Positions 36,116 to 44,936 of a DNA stretch of 64,000 nt are shown here, piece after piece. The stretch spans positions 310,001 to 374,000 of the forward strand of contig NZ_OBEA01000002.1 in the NCBI RefSeq assembly GCF_900215355.1, written 5' to 3'. The position numbers and the translations under genes were made by a program. The stretch's first letter is position 1. Every line of letters begins with the position of its first letter. Source of the DNA: Pseudooceanicola antarcticus. GTDB taxonomy: Bacteria > Pseudomonadota > Alphaproteobacteria > Rhodobacterales > Rhodobacteraceae. The notes beneath the pieces are model-generated. The model was not told the DNA's origin and ran no database searches. It worked only from the letters and a program-made list of their open reading frames with translations.

Positions 36116-36553
36116 TCAGGCGGTCAGCACGGCCATGCGGCGCAGGGCCAGCTGGTAGCCCTGGGTGCCGAAGCCCGCGATCACCCCATCCGCGCGCAGC
36201 GAGACATAGGAATGGTGCCGGAAGCTTTCGCGCTTGTGGACATTGGAGATATGGCACTCGATCACCTTGCCGTCGAAGGCATTGAGCGCATCGAGAATGG
36301 CGACCGAGGTATGGGTATAGGCACCGGGGTTGATCACGATGCCGGCGCAGGTCTCGCGCGCCGCATGGATGCAGTCGATGATCCCGCCCTCGTGGTTGGA
36401 CTGGTAGAAGGACAGCTCAAGCCCCAGCTCGGCGGCCAGCGCCTCGCAGTCGCGGGCCACGTCATCCAGAGTCTCGGCGCCGTAGATCTCGGGCTGGCGC
36501 TTGCCGAGAAGGTTCAGGTTCGGGCCGTTGATGATCTGGATTCTGGGTGCCAT
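36116..36553 (-). CDS. aroQ: Type II 3-dehydroquinate dehydratase
   Basis: 145 residues. Forms 3-dehydroshikimate in the shikimate pathway. Catalytic Tyr24 and Arg19 lie on the lid ([10 protein letters not shown]), and His101 in E-C-H-I-S-N-V-H. Also [10 protein letters not shown]. Its ATG follows GGAG. Convergent with RpiR, whose stop is one base from the aroQ stop. Confidence 0.97.
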   Translation of the reverse strand: MAPRIQIINGPNLNLLGKRQPEIYGAETLDDVARDCEALAAELGLELSFYQSNHEGGIIDCIHAARETCAGIVINPGAYTHTSVAILDALNAFDGKVIECHISNVHKRESFRHHSYVSLRADGVIAGFGTQGYQLALRRMAVLTA

Positions 36554-36701
36554 TGGGATCTCCTTGCCTTGCGCGTGCCGGACGCGTTGCTGCTCTTCCC
36601 TAAGCCGGGGCGGCGCAGGGGGCAAGCGGCTGCGTGCCAGCGGCGCGGGATTCGACCGCTTCCGGGATTTGACTGATTGCTCAAATATCTGCGGCATGTT
36701 T

Positions 36702-36721
36702 GCGGCAGGGGCCGCCTTTTT
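36702..36721 (+). terminator. Short hairpin with T-run in the aroQ-Hint gap
   Basis: GCGGC, loop AGGG, GCCGC, C, TTTTT on the plus strand. No plus-strand gene ends nearby (the RpiR stop is about 590 bp upstream), so it could end a short untranslated RNA or leftover readthrough from rpiR antisense to aroQ. The rest of 36,554-36,849 shows nothing else. Confidence 0.35.
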
Positions 36722-36849
36722 CTTGCCGCATTTGGGCCGCGTCTTGGCCCGCTATCGTTCCAATTTTGGCCATCCATGCGTGCTGAGCTTACCCTAACGG
36801 AACGCAACAAGACGATCCGCTGACAAGGCGTAATGCCGAAAGGGTAGAG

Positions 36850-37746
36850 ATGACCTGCAACGGGGTGACGAAAGCCAGCAGAGAGCTTGCGCGCGAATTA
36901 TGCGCGCGGGGCCATGTCGGTCTGAGAATGATGCCAGAGCGATGGTCCGACATCTCGGAGGCCCTGCGCTGGCAGGTGTCCGGCGGTGACAGCGGAGGTC
37001 TGGACGCGCGGCTGAAGGCCGGCAGCCGAGGCCCGCTGGAAGCCGACAACCAGCCCTTCATCGGGCGACGCGTCGGCACCTACCGGACCAGGGGCCAGCT
37101 GCGGATGATCTCGACCGATCACGTCACGCCCTTTCCCGCCGGTCTGACGATCTGCACCCCCACGGGCCGCCGCGCGGTCGAGGACCTGCGCCCCGGCGAC
37201 ATGGTCTCGACCCTCGACAACGGCCCGCAACGCATCCTCTGGACCGGGCGCCGCCGGGTCGCCGGAGACGGGCGCCTCGCTCCGATCGAGCTTCGGCCCG
37301 GCCTGCTGGGCAACCGCGCTCCGGTCGCTGTGGCCGCGGCCCAGCACCTTGTGCTGAAGGACCCCAGCATTGCCATGCTCTTTGGCGGCGACGAGGCGGT
37401 GGTGGCCGCAAGATACCTGCTGGATGGCCATTTCGTCACCCGCCTGCCACGCCGTCATGCCGATTACGTGCTGCTGGTGACCGAGGGCTATCAGGTGCTG
37501 GACCAGGGCGATTTCGGCCTGGAGTGCGCCGAGCCGCTGGTGATCTGCGATGTCGATCCGGCGACGCTGCAGAAGGTGGGCGACATGGCCCGCCCCGAGC
37601 TTCTGCAAAGCCGCCTGCGCCACGCCCGTGGCCACCGCCCCGGCCTCACCGGCTACGAGAGCCGCCTTCTGGGTGCGATGATCGCCGCCAAGGAGACCGC
37701 CGCCACCGCACTCAGCCGCCAGCCGGAACCGATGGGCTCACGCTAG
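36850..37746 (+). CDS. Hint domain-containing protein
   Basis: 298 residues. The Hedgehog/intein-type domain starts at Cys102 (I-C-T-P-T-G) with the block G-R-R-A-V-E-D-L-R-P-G-D-M-V and Q-R-I-L-W-T-G-R-R. A later A-Q-H-L-V-L supplies the expected second-half His near 166. The first 100 residues have no recognised domain and could be the piece released or modified. A C-terminal Asn, as in true inteins, is not obvious. Such stand-alone Hint proteins are common in Rhodobacterales; role unknown. Confidence 0.85.
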   Translation: MTCNGVTKASRELARELCARGHVGLRMMPERWSDISEALRWQVSGGDSGGLDARLKAGSRGPLEADNQPFIGRRVGTYRTRGQLRMISTDHVTPFPAGLTICTPTGRRAVEDLRPGDMVSTLDNGPQRILWTGRRRVAGDGRLAPIELRPGLLGNRAPVAVAAAQHLVLKDPSIAMLFGGDEAVVAARYLLDGHFVTRLPRRHADYVLLVTEGYQVLDQGDFGLECAEPLVICDVDPATLQKVGDMARPELLQSRLRHARGHRPGLTGYESRLLGAMIAAKETAATALSRQPEPMGSR

Positions 37747-37758
37747 GGCCAACCCTCG

Positions 37759-39723
37759 TCAGCCGCGCTTCAGCGCTTGCCGGGCAATCTCGGGATCGTA
37801 GCCGAGGCCGAGCGCCTTGCAGACGGGCTCCAAAGGGCTCGGGTCCCCGGCCATCAGGGTTTCTGCCCGGATCTCGAACAGGGTCACGCCGCTCTGGCGC
37901 AGGGCGTCAAGCCGCGTGTCGTAGCAGGCGCAGAAGGGCTTCCAGAACTCGGGCGAGGTCGAGTGCCTGCGCATGAAGCTTGCCTTGGCGATGGACGAAA
38001 GCACCCTGTCGCGTTCACGGGTGACCACCACCCAGGTGGCCTGGGGGAAAGCGCGGGCGAAGAGTGGCCAGAGCAGGCTCAACTTCGGGTCCTTGTAGCC
38101 CCAGGGCTGCCGCCCGTCGTAGCCCTCTTCGCGGATCGTCTTCAGCAGCCGGCGCGCCAGCGCCGGGCAGGGCGGCAGGGCCTCGGTCCGGGGCAGCGGC
38201 GCGATGCCGCGCGGATCGGCCCCCAGAAGGGACAGCAGCGGCTTCAACTGGGTTTCGCGCAGGGCGCGGTTCTCGGCGTAGCCCTCGGGGTTGTCGGGAT
38301 TGCCGGGGATGGTGTCGCCCAGCCACAGACCCTGGCCGGCCAGCGCCCGCATCACCATCGAGGTGCCCGAGCGCGGCAGGCCGGTCAGGAAGAGCGGCCG
38401 GGCCTCGGGCGGAAGCTCGGGCGGGGTCACGTGGCGCAGGGGCATCGGCGCCACCGGGCGGGCCTGCCACTGGCTGCGCGCCTCGGCGATCCAGTCGCTG
38501 ATGGCGGGGGCGCAGAGATCCTCCTTGCGCAGGGTGGTGGCCGAGGGGAACACGCTGGCCGCATCGGCATCGGGGCCCCAGAACCAATGCGCGGTCTGGT
38601 TCATCACGGCCAGCAGCGGCACGCCCGAGAAACCGGCCATGTGCCAGTTGGCACTGTCGACCGAGATCACCCCCGCCAGCGGGCGGATCATGTCGATGGT
38701 CTGGGCCGGGTCCTGGGTGATATCGGCCAGCGGCACCTCGCAGCGCGGATCGGCCTGCAGGATCTTGCGCTCGGCCTCGGTCAGGTCGAATTGCAGCGCC
38801 AGGAAGCGGGCGTCCATGGGCAGCATGTCCAGCAGGAAGCGCAGCGGGATATGCCGCTCCTCGCGCCGGTTCTGGCCCGAGCCGCCGCGCCAGCAGATAC
38901 CGAAGACCGGCTGGTCGAAGGCATGACGGGTGGGGCTGTCGAGAAGGATGCCCGGCGAGATCGTGCCGCGCCGCGCATAGCCGCGCCCGGTGAAATCGGC
39001 CGCCAGGTGGGCGCGCGGCTTGCCAAGCGCATCCGAGAGCTTGCCCGCCGGGGTGAACGTGGCCTTGGGAAAGTAGCGCCGCACCAGGGAGCCATATTTC
39101 GCCAGCCCGGTGAAGGCAGAACGCTCATGGGCACCCTCGGCCTTGATATGGGCCAGGTGGAACAGCACGTCCCCCAGCCCCTGTTCCAGCACGATCAGGC
39201 CCGCGTCCTGGGCCGGGTCGGCGGTGAGCGGGGCGTGGGTCACGCGTTCGGGCAGCACCTTGGGAAAGTTGATCGCCTGCCAGCGCGCGGCATAAAGCGG
39301 AAAGCCGATGCGGTAGCGATGTGCCCAGATCTCGTGCAGCCCGGCAGAGGTGCGGAAATCGGCCAGCTCGCGGGCGCCGTTGGACGGGTCGCTGCGCAGG
39401 CGCCGGGCCTGGAGCGGATCGCGTAGCCGCAGCGAAAGGCGGTAGCGCAGCGGGGTGAACTGATCGGTGGGCAGGTCGCGGTTGAGCTCGCGCGCCGCAT
39501 CCATGTCGCCCACCTGGTAAAGCGCGCATCCCAGTTGCAGGTAGTGCAGCGCCTGCCGGTGTGCTTCGGGCAGCTGGTCGCCGATACCTGCGGCAACCAT
39601 GGGCTCCAGCACCTGCCAGGCACGAGAGATATTGCCGTTGCGAAAGGCGGTCTGGGCCTCTTTCAGCAGGCTGGCCGTATTGACCCGCCGGGCCCCTCGG
39701 GCCTCGGCCACGGGCTTGCTCAT
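37759..39723 (-). CDS. Sulfotransferase with N-terminal TPR/glycosyltransferase-like region
   Basis: 654 residues in apparent three parts. Residues about 15-110 are helical TPR-like. About 110-430 resembles a GT41/ADP-heptose-type domain (D-A-G-L-I-V-L-E-Q-G-L-G-D, F-G-I-C-W-R-G-G, G-V-I-S-V-D-S-A-N-W-H-M-A-G). About 440-650 is a sulfotransferase, with PAPS loop F-L-T-G-L-P-R-S-G-T-S at 445-455. It could build or sulfate a surface glycan; unproven. Its start overlaps the next gene's stop by 4 bases. Confidence 0.8.
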   Translation of the reverse strand: MSKPVAEARGARRVNTASLLKEAQTAFRNGNISRAWQVLEPMVAAGIGDQLPEAHRQALHYLQLGCALYQVGDMDAARELNRDLPTDQFTPLRYRLSLRLRDPLQARRLRSDPSNGARELADFRTSAGLHEIWAHRYRIGFPLYAARWQAINFPKVLPERVTHAPLTADPAQDAGLIVLEQGLGDVLFHLAHIKAEGAHERSAFTGLAKYGSLVRRYFPKATFTPAGKLSDALGKPRAHLAADFTGRGYARRGTISPGILLDSPTRHAFDQPVFGICWRGGSGQNRREERHIPLRFLLDMLPMDARFLALQFDLTEAERKILQADPRCEVPLADITQDPAQTIDMIRPLAGVISVDSANWHMAGFSGVPLLAVMNQTAHWFWGPDADAASVFPSATTLRKEDLCAPAISDWIAEARSQWQARPVAPMPLRHVTPPELPPEARPLFLTGLPRSGTSMVMRALAGQGLWLGDTIPGNPDNPEGYAENRALRETQLKPLLSLLGADPRGIAPLPRTEALPPCPALARRLLKTIREEGYDGRQPWGYKDPKLSLLWPLFARAFPQATWVVVTRERDRVLSSIAKASFMRRHSTSPEFWKPFCACYDTRLDALRQSGVTLFEIRAETLMAGDPSPLEPVCKALGLGYDPEIARQALKRG

Positions 39724-40490
39724 CTGTCGCGCACCTTCAGCAGCTTGGCGGGCCGCACCCGCTCTGCCGCCTCGAAGAGAGAGAAGGTCTGGTTCACGTA
39801 GTTCACCGCGCCGCCGATGTGATCCATGTAGGTCTTCAGCTCGTCCGTCATCTCGGCCTCGACCATCTGCACCGCGCGGTCCGGGCCGTCGGCCTCGAAG
39901 AGACAGTAGAACAGCGGCTCGCCGCGCCGGATCAGGATGGGCTTTTCGATGTCATGCCACTCGAAGGCCCACATCAGCGGGCGCGGCCAGAGGTTGATTG
40001 GGAAACGTCCGCCGAAGATCGTGCCGGGCAGCGGCGTCTTGCGGTAGTACATGTAGGCTTCGAGCTGGGTCAGGTAGACCGGCTCGTCGGTGATGAAGTA
40101 ATAGGGCAACTTGAGCTGCAGCATGGGCCGGTCGGCAAAGCGCCATTCGCCCTCGGGGACCAGCGACAGCCGCTTGCCCAGGGTCGAGCCGCGCACGGCG
40201 GATTTCTCGCCCGAGAGGTTGCGGAGCTGGGCCTTGCCGTCCTTGTCACGGGTGAAGCCGATGTGCAGGTCGAAGGGGCAGGGCACTTCGAAGTAGCGGC
40301 TTTCAAGACCCACCACGGCGGGGCAGCGCGAGGCCGACTTGGCGTGCTCGCGCCGGGCGTCGCGGGAATGGACGCGGCGCGGCGGCTCGTAGATCACCGG
40401 CGCGTCGACGGGGCCAAGCAGCCATCCCACCCGCACCGGGCCTGCGCCGGGATCGGTGGGGCCACGCTGATAGGTCACGTTGATGTCCAT
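39720..40490 (-). CDS. Conserved protein of unknown function (256 residues)
   Basis: No signal peptide or membrane segment. Notable segments are V-G-W-L-L-G-P-V-D-A-P near the N-terminus, F-D-L-H-I-G-F-T-R-D near 75, and L-W-P-R-P-L-M-W-A-F-E-W-H-D-I near 166-180, somewhat reminiscent of DUF6065-type proteins. It sits directly upstream of the sulfotransferase gene with a 4-base overlap, so it is probably part of the same modification step. Confidence 0.65.
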   Translation of the reverse strand: MDINVTYQRGPTDPGAGPVRVGWLLGPVDAPVIYEPPRRVHSRDARREHAKSASRCPAVVGLESRYFEVPCPFDLHIGFTRDKDGKAQLRNLSGEKSAVRGSTLGKRLSLVPEGEWRFADRPMLQLKLPYYFITDEPVYLTQLEAYMYYRKTPLPGTIFGGRFPINLWPRPLMWAFEWHDIEKPILIRRGEPLFYCLFEADGPDRAVQMVEAEMTDELKTYMDHIGGAVNYVNQTFSLFEAAERVRPAKLLKVRDR

Positions 40491-40559
40491 GGGATCTCCT
40501 GCAGGCCGCTGCCTTTAGGGAAGATGGGTAGCCCGAAGGCGACACGCGCGCAAGCGCGC

Positions 40560-41492
40560 CTAAGGCAGCAGCGACAACCAGAACCAGGATGTGAAGAGGC
40601 AGACGCCAGTGGCGATGAGCAGCGCCGAGGCGGCCGAGCGCTTGGCCCGGTCGTAGAGATTGGCGAAGACATAGGTGTTCACCCCCGGGGCCACGGCCGC
40701 CGTCAGGATGGCCGAGCGGAAGCCCTCGGTCGAGACCCCGTAGAGCTTGCCGAGCGTCCAGGTGATTGCCGGATGCACCATGAGCGACAGCAGGCAGATC
40801 ATGCCGATCAGCCGCCAGTCGCCCTCGATCTTGTATTGCACCAGCACGCCGCCGACCGCGAAGAGCGCCGCCGGCAGGGCCGAACGGGCGATGATCGCGA
40901 GCGCGTCCTGCAGGGGCACCGGAACGGTCAGGCCCGAGAGGTTGACCACGAAGCCCAGCATCAGCGCGATCACCAGCGGGTTGGTGAAGATCTGCCGCAG
41001 GATGCGCCGGATCAACGCACCGAGCGCCAATCCCTGGCCGCCGGCCCGCGTGAGCTCCATGGCGACGATGCCCAGAGTGTAGCAGAAGGGGGCGTGGATC
41101 GAGATGATGGCGAAGTTTGCATCCAGGGCCGAGGTGCCGAAGGCGCGCTCGGTGATCGGCACGCCCAGCATCATCGAATTGCCGAAGAGGCAGCAGAAGC
41201 CGATGACCACCGCGTCCTCCGGCGACCGCCCGATGGCCCGCGCGCCGATCATGCCGAGGAAGAAACAGGCCGTGGCACCGGCGTAGTAGCTGACCAGCAG
41301 CGGCGCGTGGAACTGCTCGCCCAGGTCGAAGCCCGAGATGGCGAGGAAGAGCAGGCAGGGGAAGGCCATGCTCTGGGTGTAGGACATCAGCCCCTCGGCG
41401 ACCGAGAGCTTCAGAAGACCCGTCCTCGTCGAGACATAGCCGGCCCCCAGCACGAGGAAGACAGGCAGGATGATATACAGCAGCGCGCTCAT
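40560..41492 (-). CDS. AEC family transporter
   Basis: 310 residues with about ten membrane helices, AEC (auxin efflux carrier/malate permease-like) topology: N-terminal half, a Pro-rich central region, and the C-terminal half ending F-W-L-S-L-L-P. Family members export or import organic acids. The substrate is not predictable. It starts with an ATG 38 bp from the MBL gene stop, on the same strand. Confidence 0.88.
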   Translation of the reverse strand: MSALLYIILPVFLVLGAGYVSTRTGLLKLSVAEGLMSYTQSMAFPCLLFLAISGFDLGEQFHAPLLVSYYAGATACFFLGMIGARAIGRSPEDAVVIGFCCLFGNSMMLGVPITERAFGTSALDANFAIISIHAPFCYTLGIVAMELTRAGGQGLALGALIRRILRQIFTNPLVIALMLGFVVNLSGLTVPVPLQDALAIIARSALPAALFAVGGVLVQYKIEGDWRLIGMICLLSLMVHPAITWTLGKLYGVSTEGFRSAILTAAVAPGVNTYVFANLYDRAKRSAASALLIATGVCLFTSWFWLSLLP

Positions 41493-41529
41493 CGCGGCGG
41501 TCCTCGCAGGGCCGGGCTGGTCGCGGCGG

Positions 41530-42327
41530 TCAGATCCGGTAGGTGATCTTCATGCCGTCATAGGCCGGGGTGATATGGTCCGGGGTCTCGGCCTGCAGAG
41601 TGTCGTAGTCCAGGTCGATATGCATGTCGGTCAGCACTGCGCGCTCGGGCGCGGCGCGGGCGATCCACTCCAGCGACCGGGCGAGGTGCGAATGGGTCGG
41701 GTGCGGGTCGCGGCGCAGGGTGTCGAGAATCCAGCAGTCGAGGCCGGCGCAGGCCTCCCAGGCCTCTTCCGACATCTCGGCCACGTCGGGCAGGTAGGCC
41801 AGGTCGCGCACCCGGAAGCCGAGCGCGTCGATGGAGCCGTGGTTCACCCGGAAGGGCAACAGCGTGATGGTGCCGCCGGCGCCCGGGATGCTGACCGCGC
41901 CCTCGATCAGGTTCAGATCGAGGATCGGCGGATAGGACGAGCCCTCGGGCTGGGTGAAGACATAGCCGAAACGCGAGGTCAGGTCCTTCTGCGTCGGCGC
42001 ATCGGCCCAGACCGGCAGGCGTTTGCGGGTGTTGAAGACCACCTGGCGCAGGTCGTCGATGCCATGGACATGATCGGCATGGGCATGGGTGTAGACCACC
42101 GCATCCAGTACGCCGACCCCCGCCGACAGCAGCTGCTCTCGCAGGTCCGGCGAGGTGTCGATCAGCACGGTCGTCTTGCCCTCGTCCCCCTCCTGCTCGA
42201 TCAGCAGGGAACAGCGGCGGCGGCGGTTCTTCGGATTCTCGGGATCGCAATCGCCCCAGAGACCTCCGATCCGGGGAACGCCACCGGAAGAGCCGCAGCC
42301 GAGGATGGTGAAGGTCAGCGTAGCCAT
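41530..42327 (-). CDS. MBL-fold metallo-hydrolase (PhnP-like)
   Basis: 265 residues. Zinc motif H81-A-H83-A-D85-H86, N-terminal L-G-C-G-S-S-G-G-V-P-R-I typical of PhnP/RNase-Z-like phosphodiesterases, and late T-D-M-H. PhnP cleaves ribosyl 1,2-cyclic phosphate. The match is to the family, not to a phosphonate role. ATG shares one base with the tatD stop (coupling with the upstream gene). Confidence 0.9.
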   Translation of the reverse strand: MATLTFTILGCGSSGGVPRIGGLWGDCDPENPKNRRRRCSLLIEQEGDEGKTTVLIDTSPDLREQLLSAGVGVLDAVVYTHAHADHVHGIDDLRQVVFNTRKRLPVWADAPTQKDLTSRFGYVFTQPEGSSYPPILDLNLIEGAVSIPGAGGTITLLPFRVNHGSIDALGFRVRDLAYLPDVAEMSEEAWEACAGLDCWILDTLRRDPHPTHSHLARSLEWIARAAPERAVLTDMHIDLDYDTLQAETPDHITPAYDGMKITYRI

Positions 42328-43136
42328 CAGGCGGCCCTTGCCTGCCAGGCGCCGACCTTGGTGAAGAGCCGGTCGAAGTTGGACTGGGTCTGCGCGGCGA
42401 AGGCGGCGTAGTCGAGGCCGAAGACCTCGGCGCCGACCTGGGCGGTGAGGGCGGTATAGGCGGGCTCGTTGCGCTTGCCGCGATGCGGCGGCGGCGCAAG
42501 ATAGGGGCTGTCGGTTTCCACCAGCACGCGCTCCAGCGGCACGGTGGCGAAGAAGTCGCGCAGCTCCTGGCTTTTCTTGAAGGTGGTGACGCCGGACATC
42601 GACAGGTAGAAGCCCAAGTCCAGGGCCTTCCGACCCAGTTCGGCCCCCGACGAGAAGCAATGCATGACGCAGGAATAGGGCGCGTTGCGGTATTCCTCTT
42701 CGAGGATGCGCGCCATGTCCTCGTCCGCGTCGCGGGCGTGGATCACCAGCGGCAGGCCGGTCTCGGCGGCGGCCGCGCAATGCACGCGCAGGCTGGCCTT
42801 CTGCGCCTCGGCGCTTTCGGCGGTGTAATGGTAATCAAGCCCGGTCTCGCCGATCGCCACCAGCTTCGGGTGCTGGGCCACCTCGACCAACTCGTCGAAG
42901 CTGACCGGGGCCTCATCGGCCACCGACATCGGGTGCAGCCCATAGGCCCAGAAGACCGAAGCATGGGCCTCGGCGATGGCGCGGACCTTGGCGATGGAGC
43001 CGGGCTTGGTGCAGATCGAGACCATGCGCGACACCCCCGCCGCATGGGCGCGGGCGATCACCTGGTCCAATTCGCCGTCGAAATCCGGGAAGTCGAGATG
43101 GCAATGGCTGTCGGTGATCTGGGGCGTGTCGGTCAT
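42327..43136 (-). CDS. TatD family metal-dependent hydrolase
   Basis: 269 residues. Metal ligands His11 and His13 (D-S-H-C-H-L-D-F), Glu (I-G-E-T-G-L-D-Y-H), His (L-V-I-H-A-R-D) and the late E-T-D-S-P-Y. TatD-like enzymes are deoxyribonucleases or 3' exonucleases in repair. Preceded at 28 bp by the holB gene, so it is in a DNA-metabolism run. Confidence 0.93.
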   Translation of the reverse strand: MTDTPQITDSHCHLDFPDFDGELDQVIARAHAAGVSRMVSICTKPGSIAKVRAIAEAHASVFWAYGLHPMSVADEAPVSFDELVEVAQHPKLVAIGETGLDYHYTAESAEAQKASLRVHCAAAAETGLPLVIHARDADEDMARILEEEYRNAPYSCVMHCFSSGAELGRKALDLGFYLSMSGVTTFKKSQELRDFFATVPLERVLVETDSPYLAPPPHRGKRNEPAYTALTAQVGAEVFGLDYAAFAAQTQSNFDRLFTKVGAWQARAA

Positions 43137-43164
43137 GTCTGTCCTGAAAGGTCTTCGCGGCGGG

Positions 43165-44301
43165 TCAGCCCCCGCCCGCTGCGCGTTGCAGCCTGAAGAC
43201 CGTATCAAGGATGAGCGCGGCAGGGTCAAGGTTGACCGCCGTGCCGTGGCGCAGCCGGGCCCCGATCTCCTGCGCTTCTGCCGCCCAAAGACGCGCATGA
43301 TGCGGCGTGGGGGCGAGCCGGGCAAAGACCTCGGCCTCGCCGGGCGCCGCTTCGGGCATGGGGGGCTGGCCGGTGGCGCCTGCGCGCGACAGCCGGGCGA
43401 GGGCCTGATCGAGCAGCGACAGCAGCAGGGCGCGGCTTTCCTCGGCGCCGCGCGCGGCGGCGGCATCGGCCAGCGCCTGGGCGCGGGCGCGGTCGAGGCG
43501 CGGCAGCGAGCCCAGGATGGCGATCCATTCGCCGTAGAGCTTCAGCCCGTCCAGCATCGCCAGCCGCACCGCCGCCCCGACAGAGCCTTCGGCCAGCGCC
43601 GCCAGGCGCTCTGGCTGGTTGATGGTGATCCCGGCCTGTTCAAGCGCGGCTTCCATCGCCTGCGGCTCGAGCGGCTTCAGCCGCAGCAGGCGGCAGCGCG
43701 AGCGGATGGTGGGCAGAAGGCCCGAGGGCTGGTGCGTGACCAGCAGCAGGGTGGTGCGCGCGGGCGGTTCTTCCAGCAGCTTCAGCAGCGCATTGGCGGC
43801 CGAGGTGTTCAATTCGTCCGTGGCGTCGACGATGACCACGCGGCGACCACCATCGGCGGCCGAGAGCGTGAAGAAGCCCTTCAGTCGCCGCGCCTCGTCA
43901 ACGGTGATCTGGGCCTTCAGGCGGCCCGTCGTCTCGCTGACCCCGCGGCGCAGCACGAAGAGGCCTGGCTCGGCGCCGGCCACCATGCGACGGGTCACGG
44001 GGTGGTCCTCGGGGATGGCCAGGCTTTCGGCCCTGGCGGGGGCCAGCATCTCGCCGAACATGCCGCCGTCATCTGCGCCGGGGTCGGGGGTGGCCAGCAG
44101 GAAACGGGCGATGGACCAGGCCAGCGTGGCCTTGCCCGTGCCGCGCGGGCCGGTGATCATCCAGCCATGGTGCACGCGGCCCCGGTTGAAGGCGTCGAGA
44201 AACTCGGCCTCGGCCTCTTCCTGCCCGAAGAGCCGCAGCGTGTCGCGCGGATGCGGCGCGCCTTCGACGCGGTCGGGTTCCGGCTGGCCATCCTCGCTCA
44301 T
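43165..44301 (-). CDS. holB: DNA polymerase III subunit delta'
   Basis: A 378-residue clamp-loader subunit. P-loop G-P-R-G-T-G-K-A-T (51-59) and V-V-I-V-D-A-T-D near 155, sensor region near 170-200. Part of the gamma/tau complex that loads the beta clamp. The zinc-binding Cys cluster of enterobacterial delta' is absent, as I would expect for this group. It overlaps tmk by 4 bases. Confidence 0.93.
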   Translation of the reverse strand: MSEDGQPEPDRVEGAPHPRDTLRLFGQEEAEAEFLDAFNRGRVHHGWMITGPRGTGKATLAWSIARFLLATPDPGADDGGMFGEMLAPARAESLAIPEDHPVTRRMVAGAEPGLFVLRRGVSETTGRLKAQITVDEARRLKGFFTLSAADGGRRVVIVDATDELNTSAANALLKLLEEPPARTTLLLVTHQPSGLLPTIRSRCRLLRLKPLEPQAMEAALEQAGITINQPERLAALAEGSVGAAVRLAMLDGLKLYGEWIAILGSLPRLDRARAQALADAAAARGAEESRALLLSLLDQALARLSRAGATGQPPMPEAAPGEAEVFARLAPTPHHARLWAAEAQEIGARLRHGTAVNLDPAALILDTVFRLQRAAGGG

Positions 44302-44936
44302 GCGGAGGCCCCGAAAAGCTCGGGCAGGGCGGCCTGCAGGCGGTCGAAGACCACATCCGGCGCGCCGGCGCCCTCGACGACGCGGAAACGGTCGGCATAT
44401 TCGCGGGACAGCTCCAGGTAGCCCCGGCGCATGGCCTGTTGCAGCTCGAGCCCGAAGGTCTCGAAGCGCTCTTCGGCGCCGGTGCGCGACAGGGCGCGAG
44501 AGAGCCCCTCTTCAGGGTCCATGTCGATCAGCAGGGTGATATCGGGCTCACGCCCGATCATCAGCGCATGCAGCCGGTCGACCTGGGCACGCAGATCGCC
44601 ACGCGACAGGCCCTGGTACATCCGGGTGCTGTCGGCGAAACGGTCGCAGATCACCACCGCGCCACGCTCCAGGGCGGGCAGGATGGTGCGTTCCAGGTGG
44701 TCGCGGCGGGCGGCGGTGAAAAGCAGGATCTCGGTCTCGGCGGACCAGCGGTCGGGATCGCCGTTGAGCACCAGCGCCCGGATCTCCTCGGCGCCGGGCG
44801 ATCCGCCGGGTTCGCGTGTCAGCACGACCTCGCGGCCCGCCTCGGTCAGCGCCTCGGCCAGCCGCCGGGCCTGGGTGGACTTGCCCGAGCCGTCGATCCC
44901 CTCGAACGAGAGAAAGAGCCCCGTTCCTGCGCTCAA
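44298..44936 (-). CDS. tmk: Thymidylate kinase
   Basis: 212 residues. P-loop G-I-D-G-S-G-K-S-T (about 12-20), D-R-F-A-D-S-T motif near 97-103 and the lid region with S-R-T-G-A-E-E-R. Phosphorylates dTMP to dTDP. Overlaps holB and the carboxypeptidase gene by 4 bases each (ATGA), so all three are coupled. Confidence 0.97.
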   Translation of the reverse strand: MSAGTGLFLSFEGIDGSGKSTQARRLAEALTEAGREVVLTREPGGSPGAEEIRALVLNGDPDRWSAETEILLFTAARRDHLERTILPALERGAVVICDRFADSTRMYQGLSRGDLRAQVDRLHALMIGREPDITLLIDMDPEEGLSRALSRTGAEERFETFGLELQQAMRRGYLELSREYADRFRVVEGAGAPDVVFDRLQAALPELFGASA

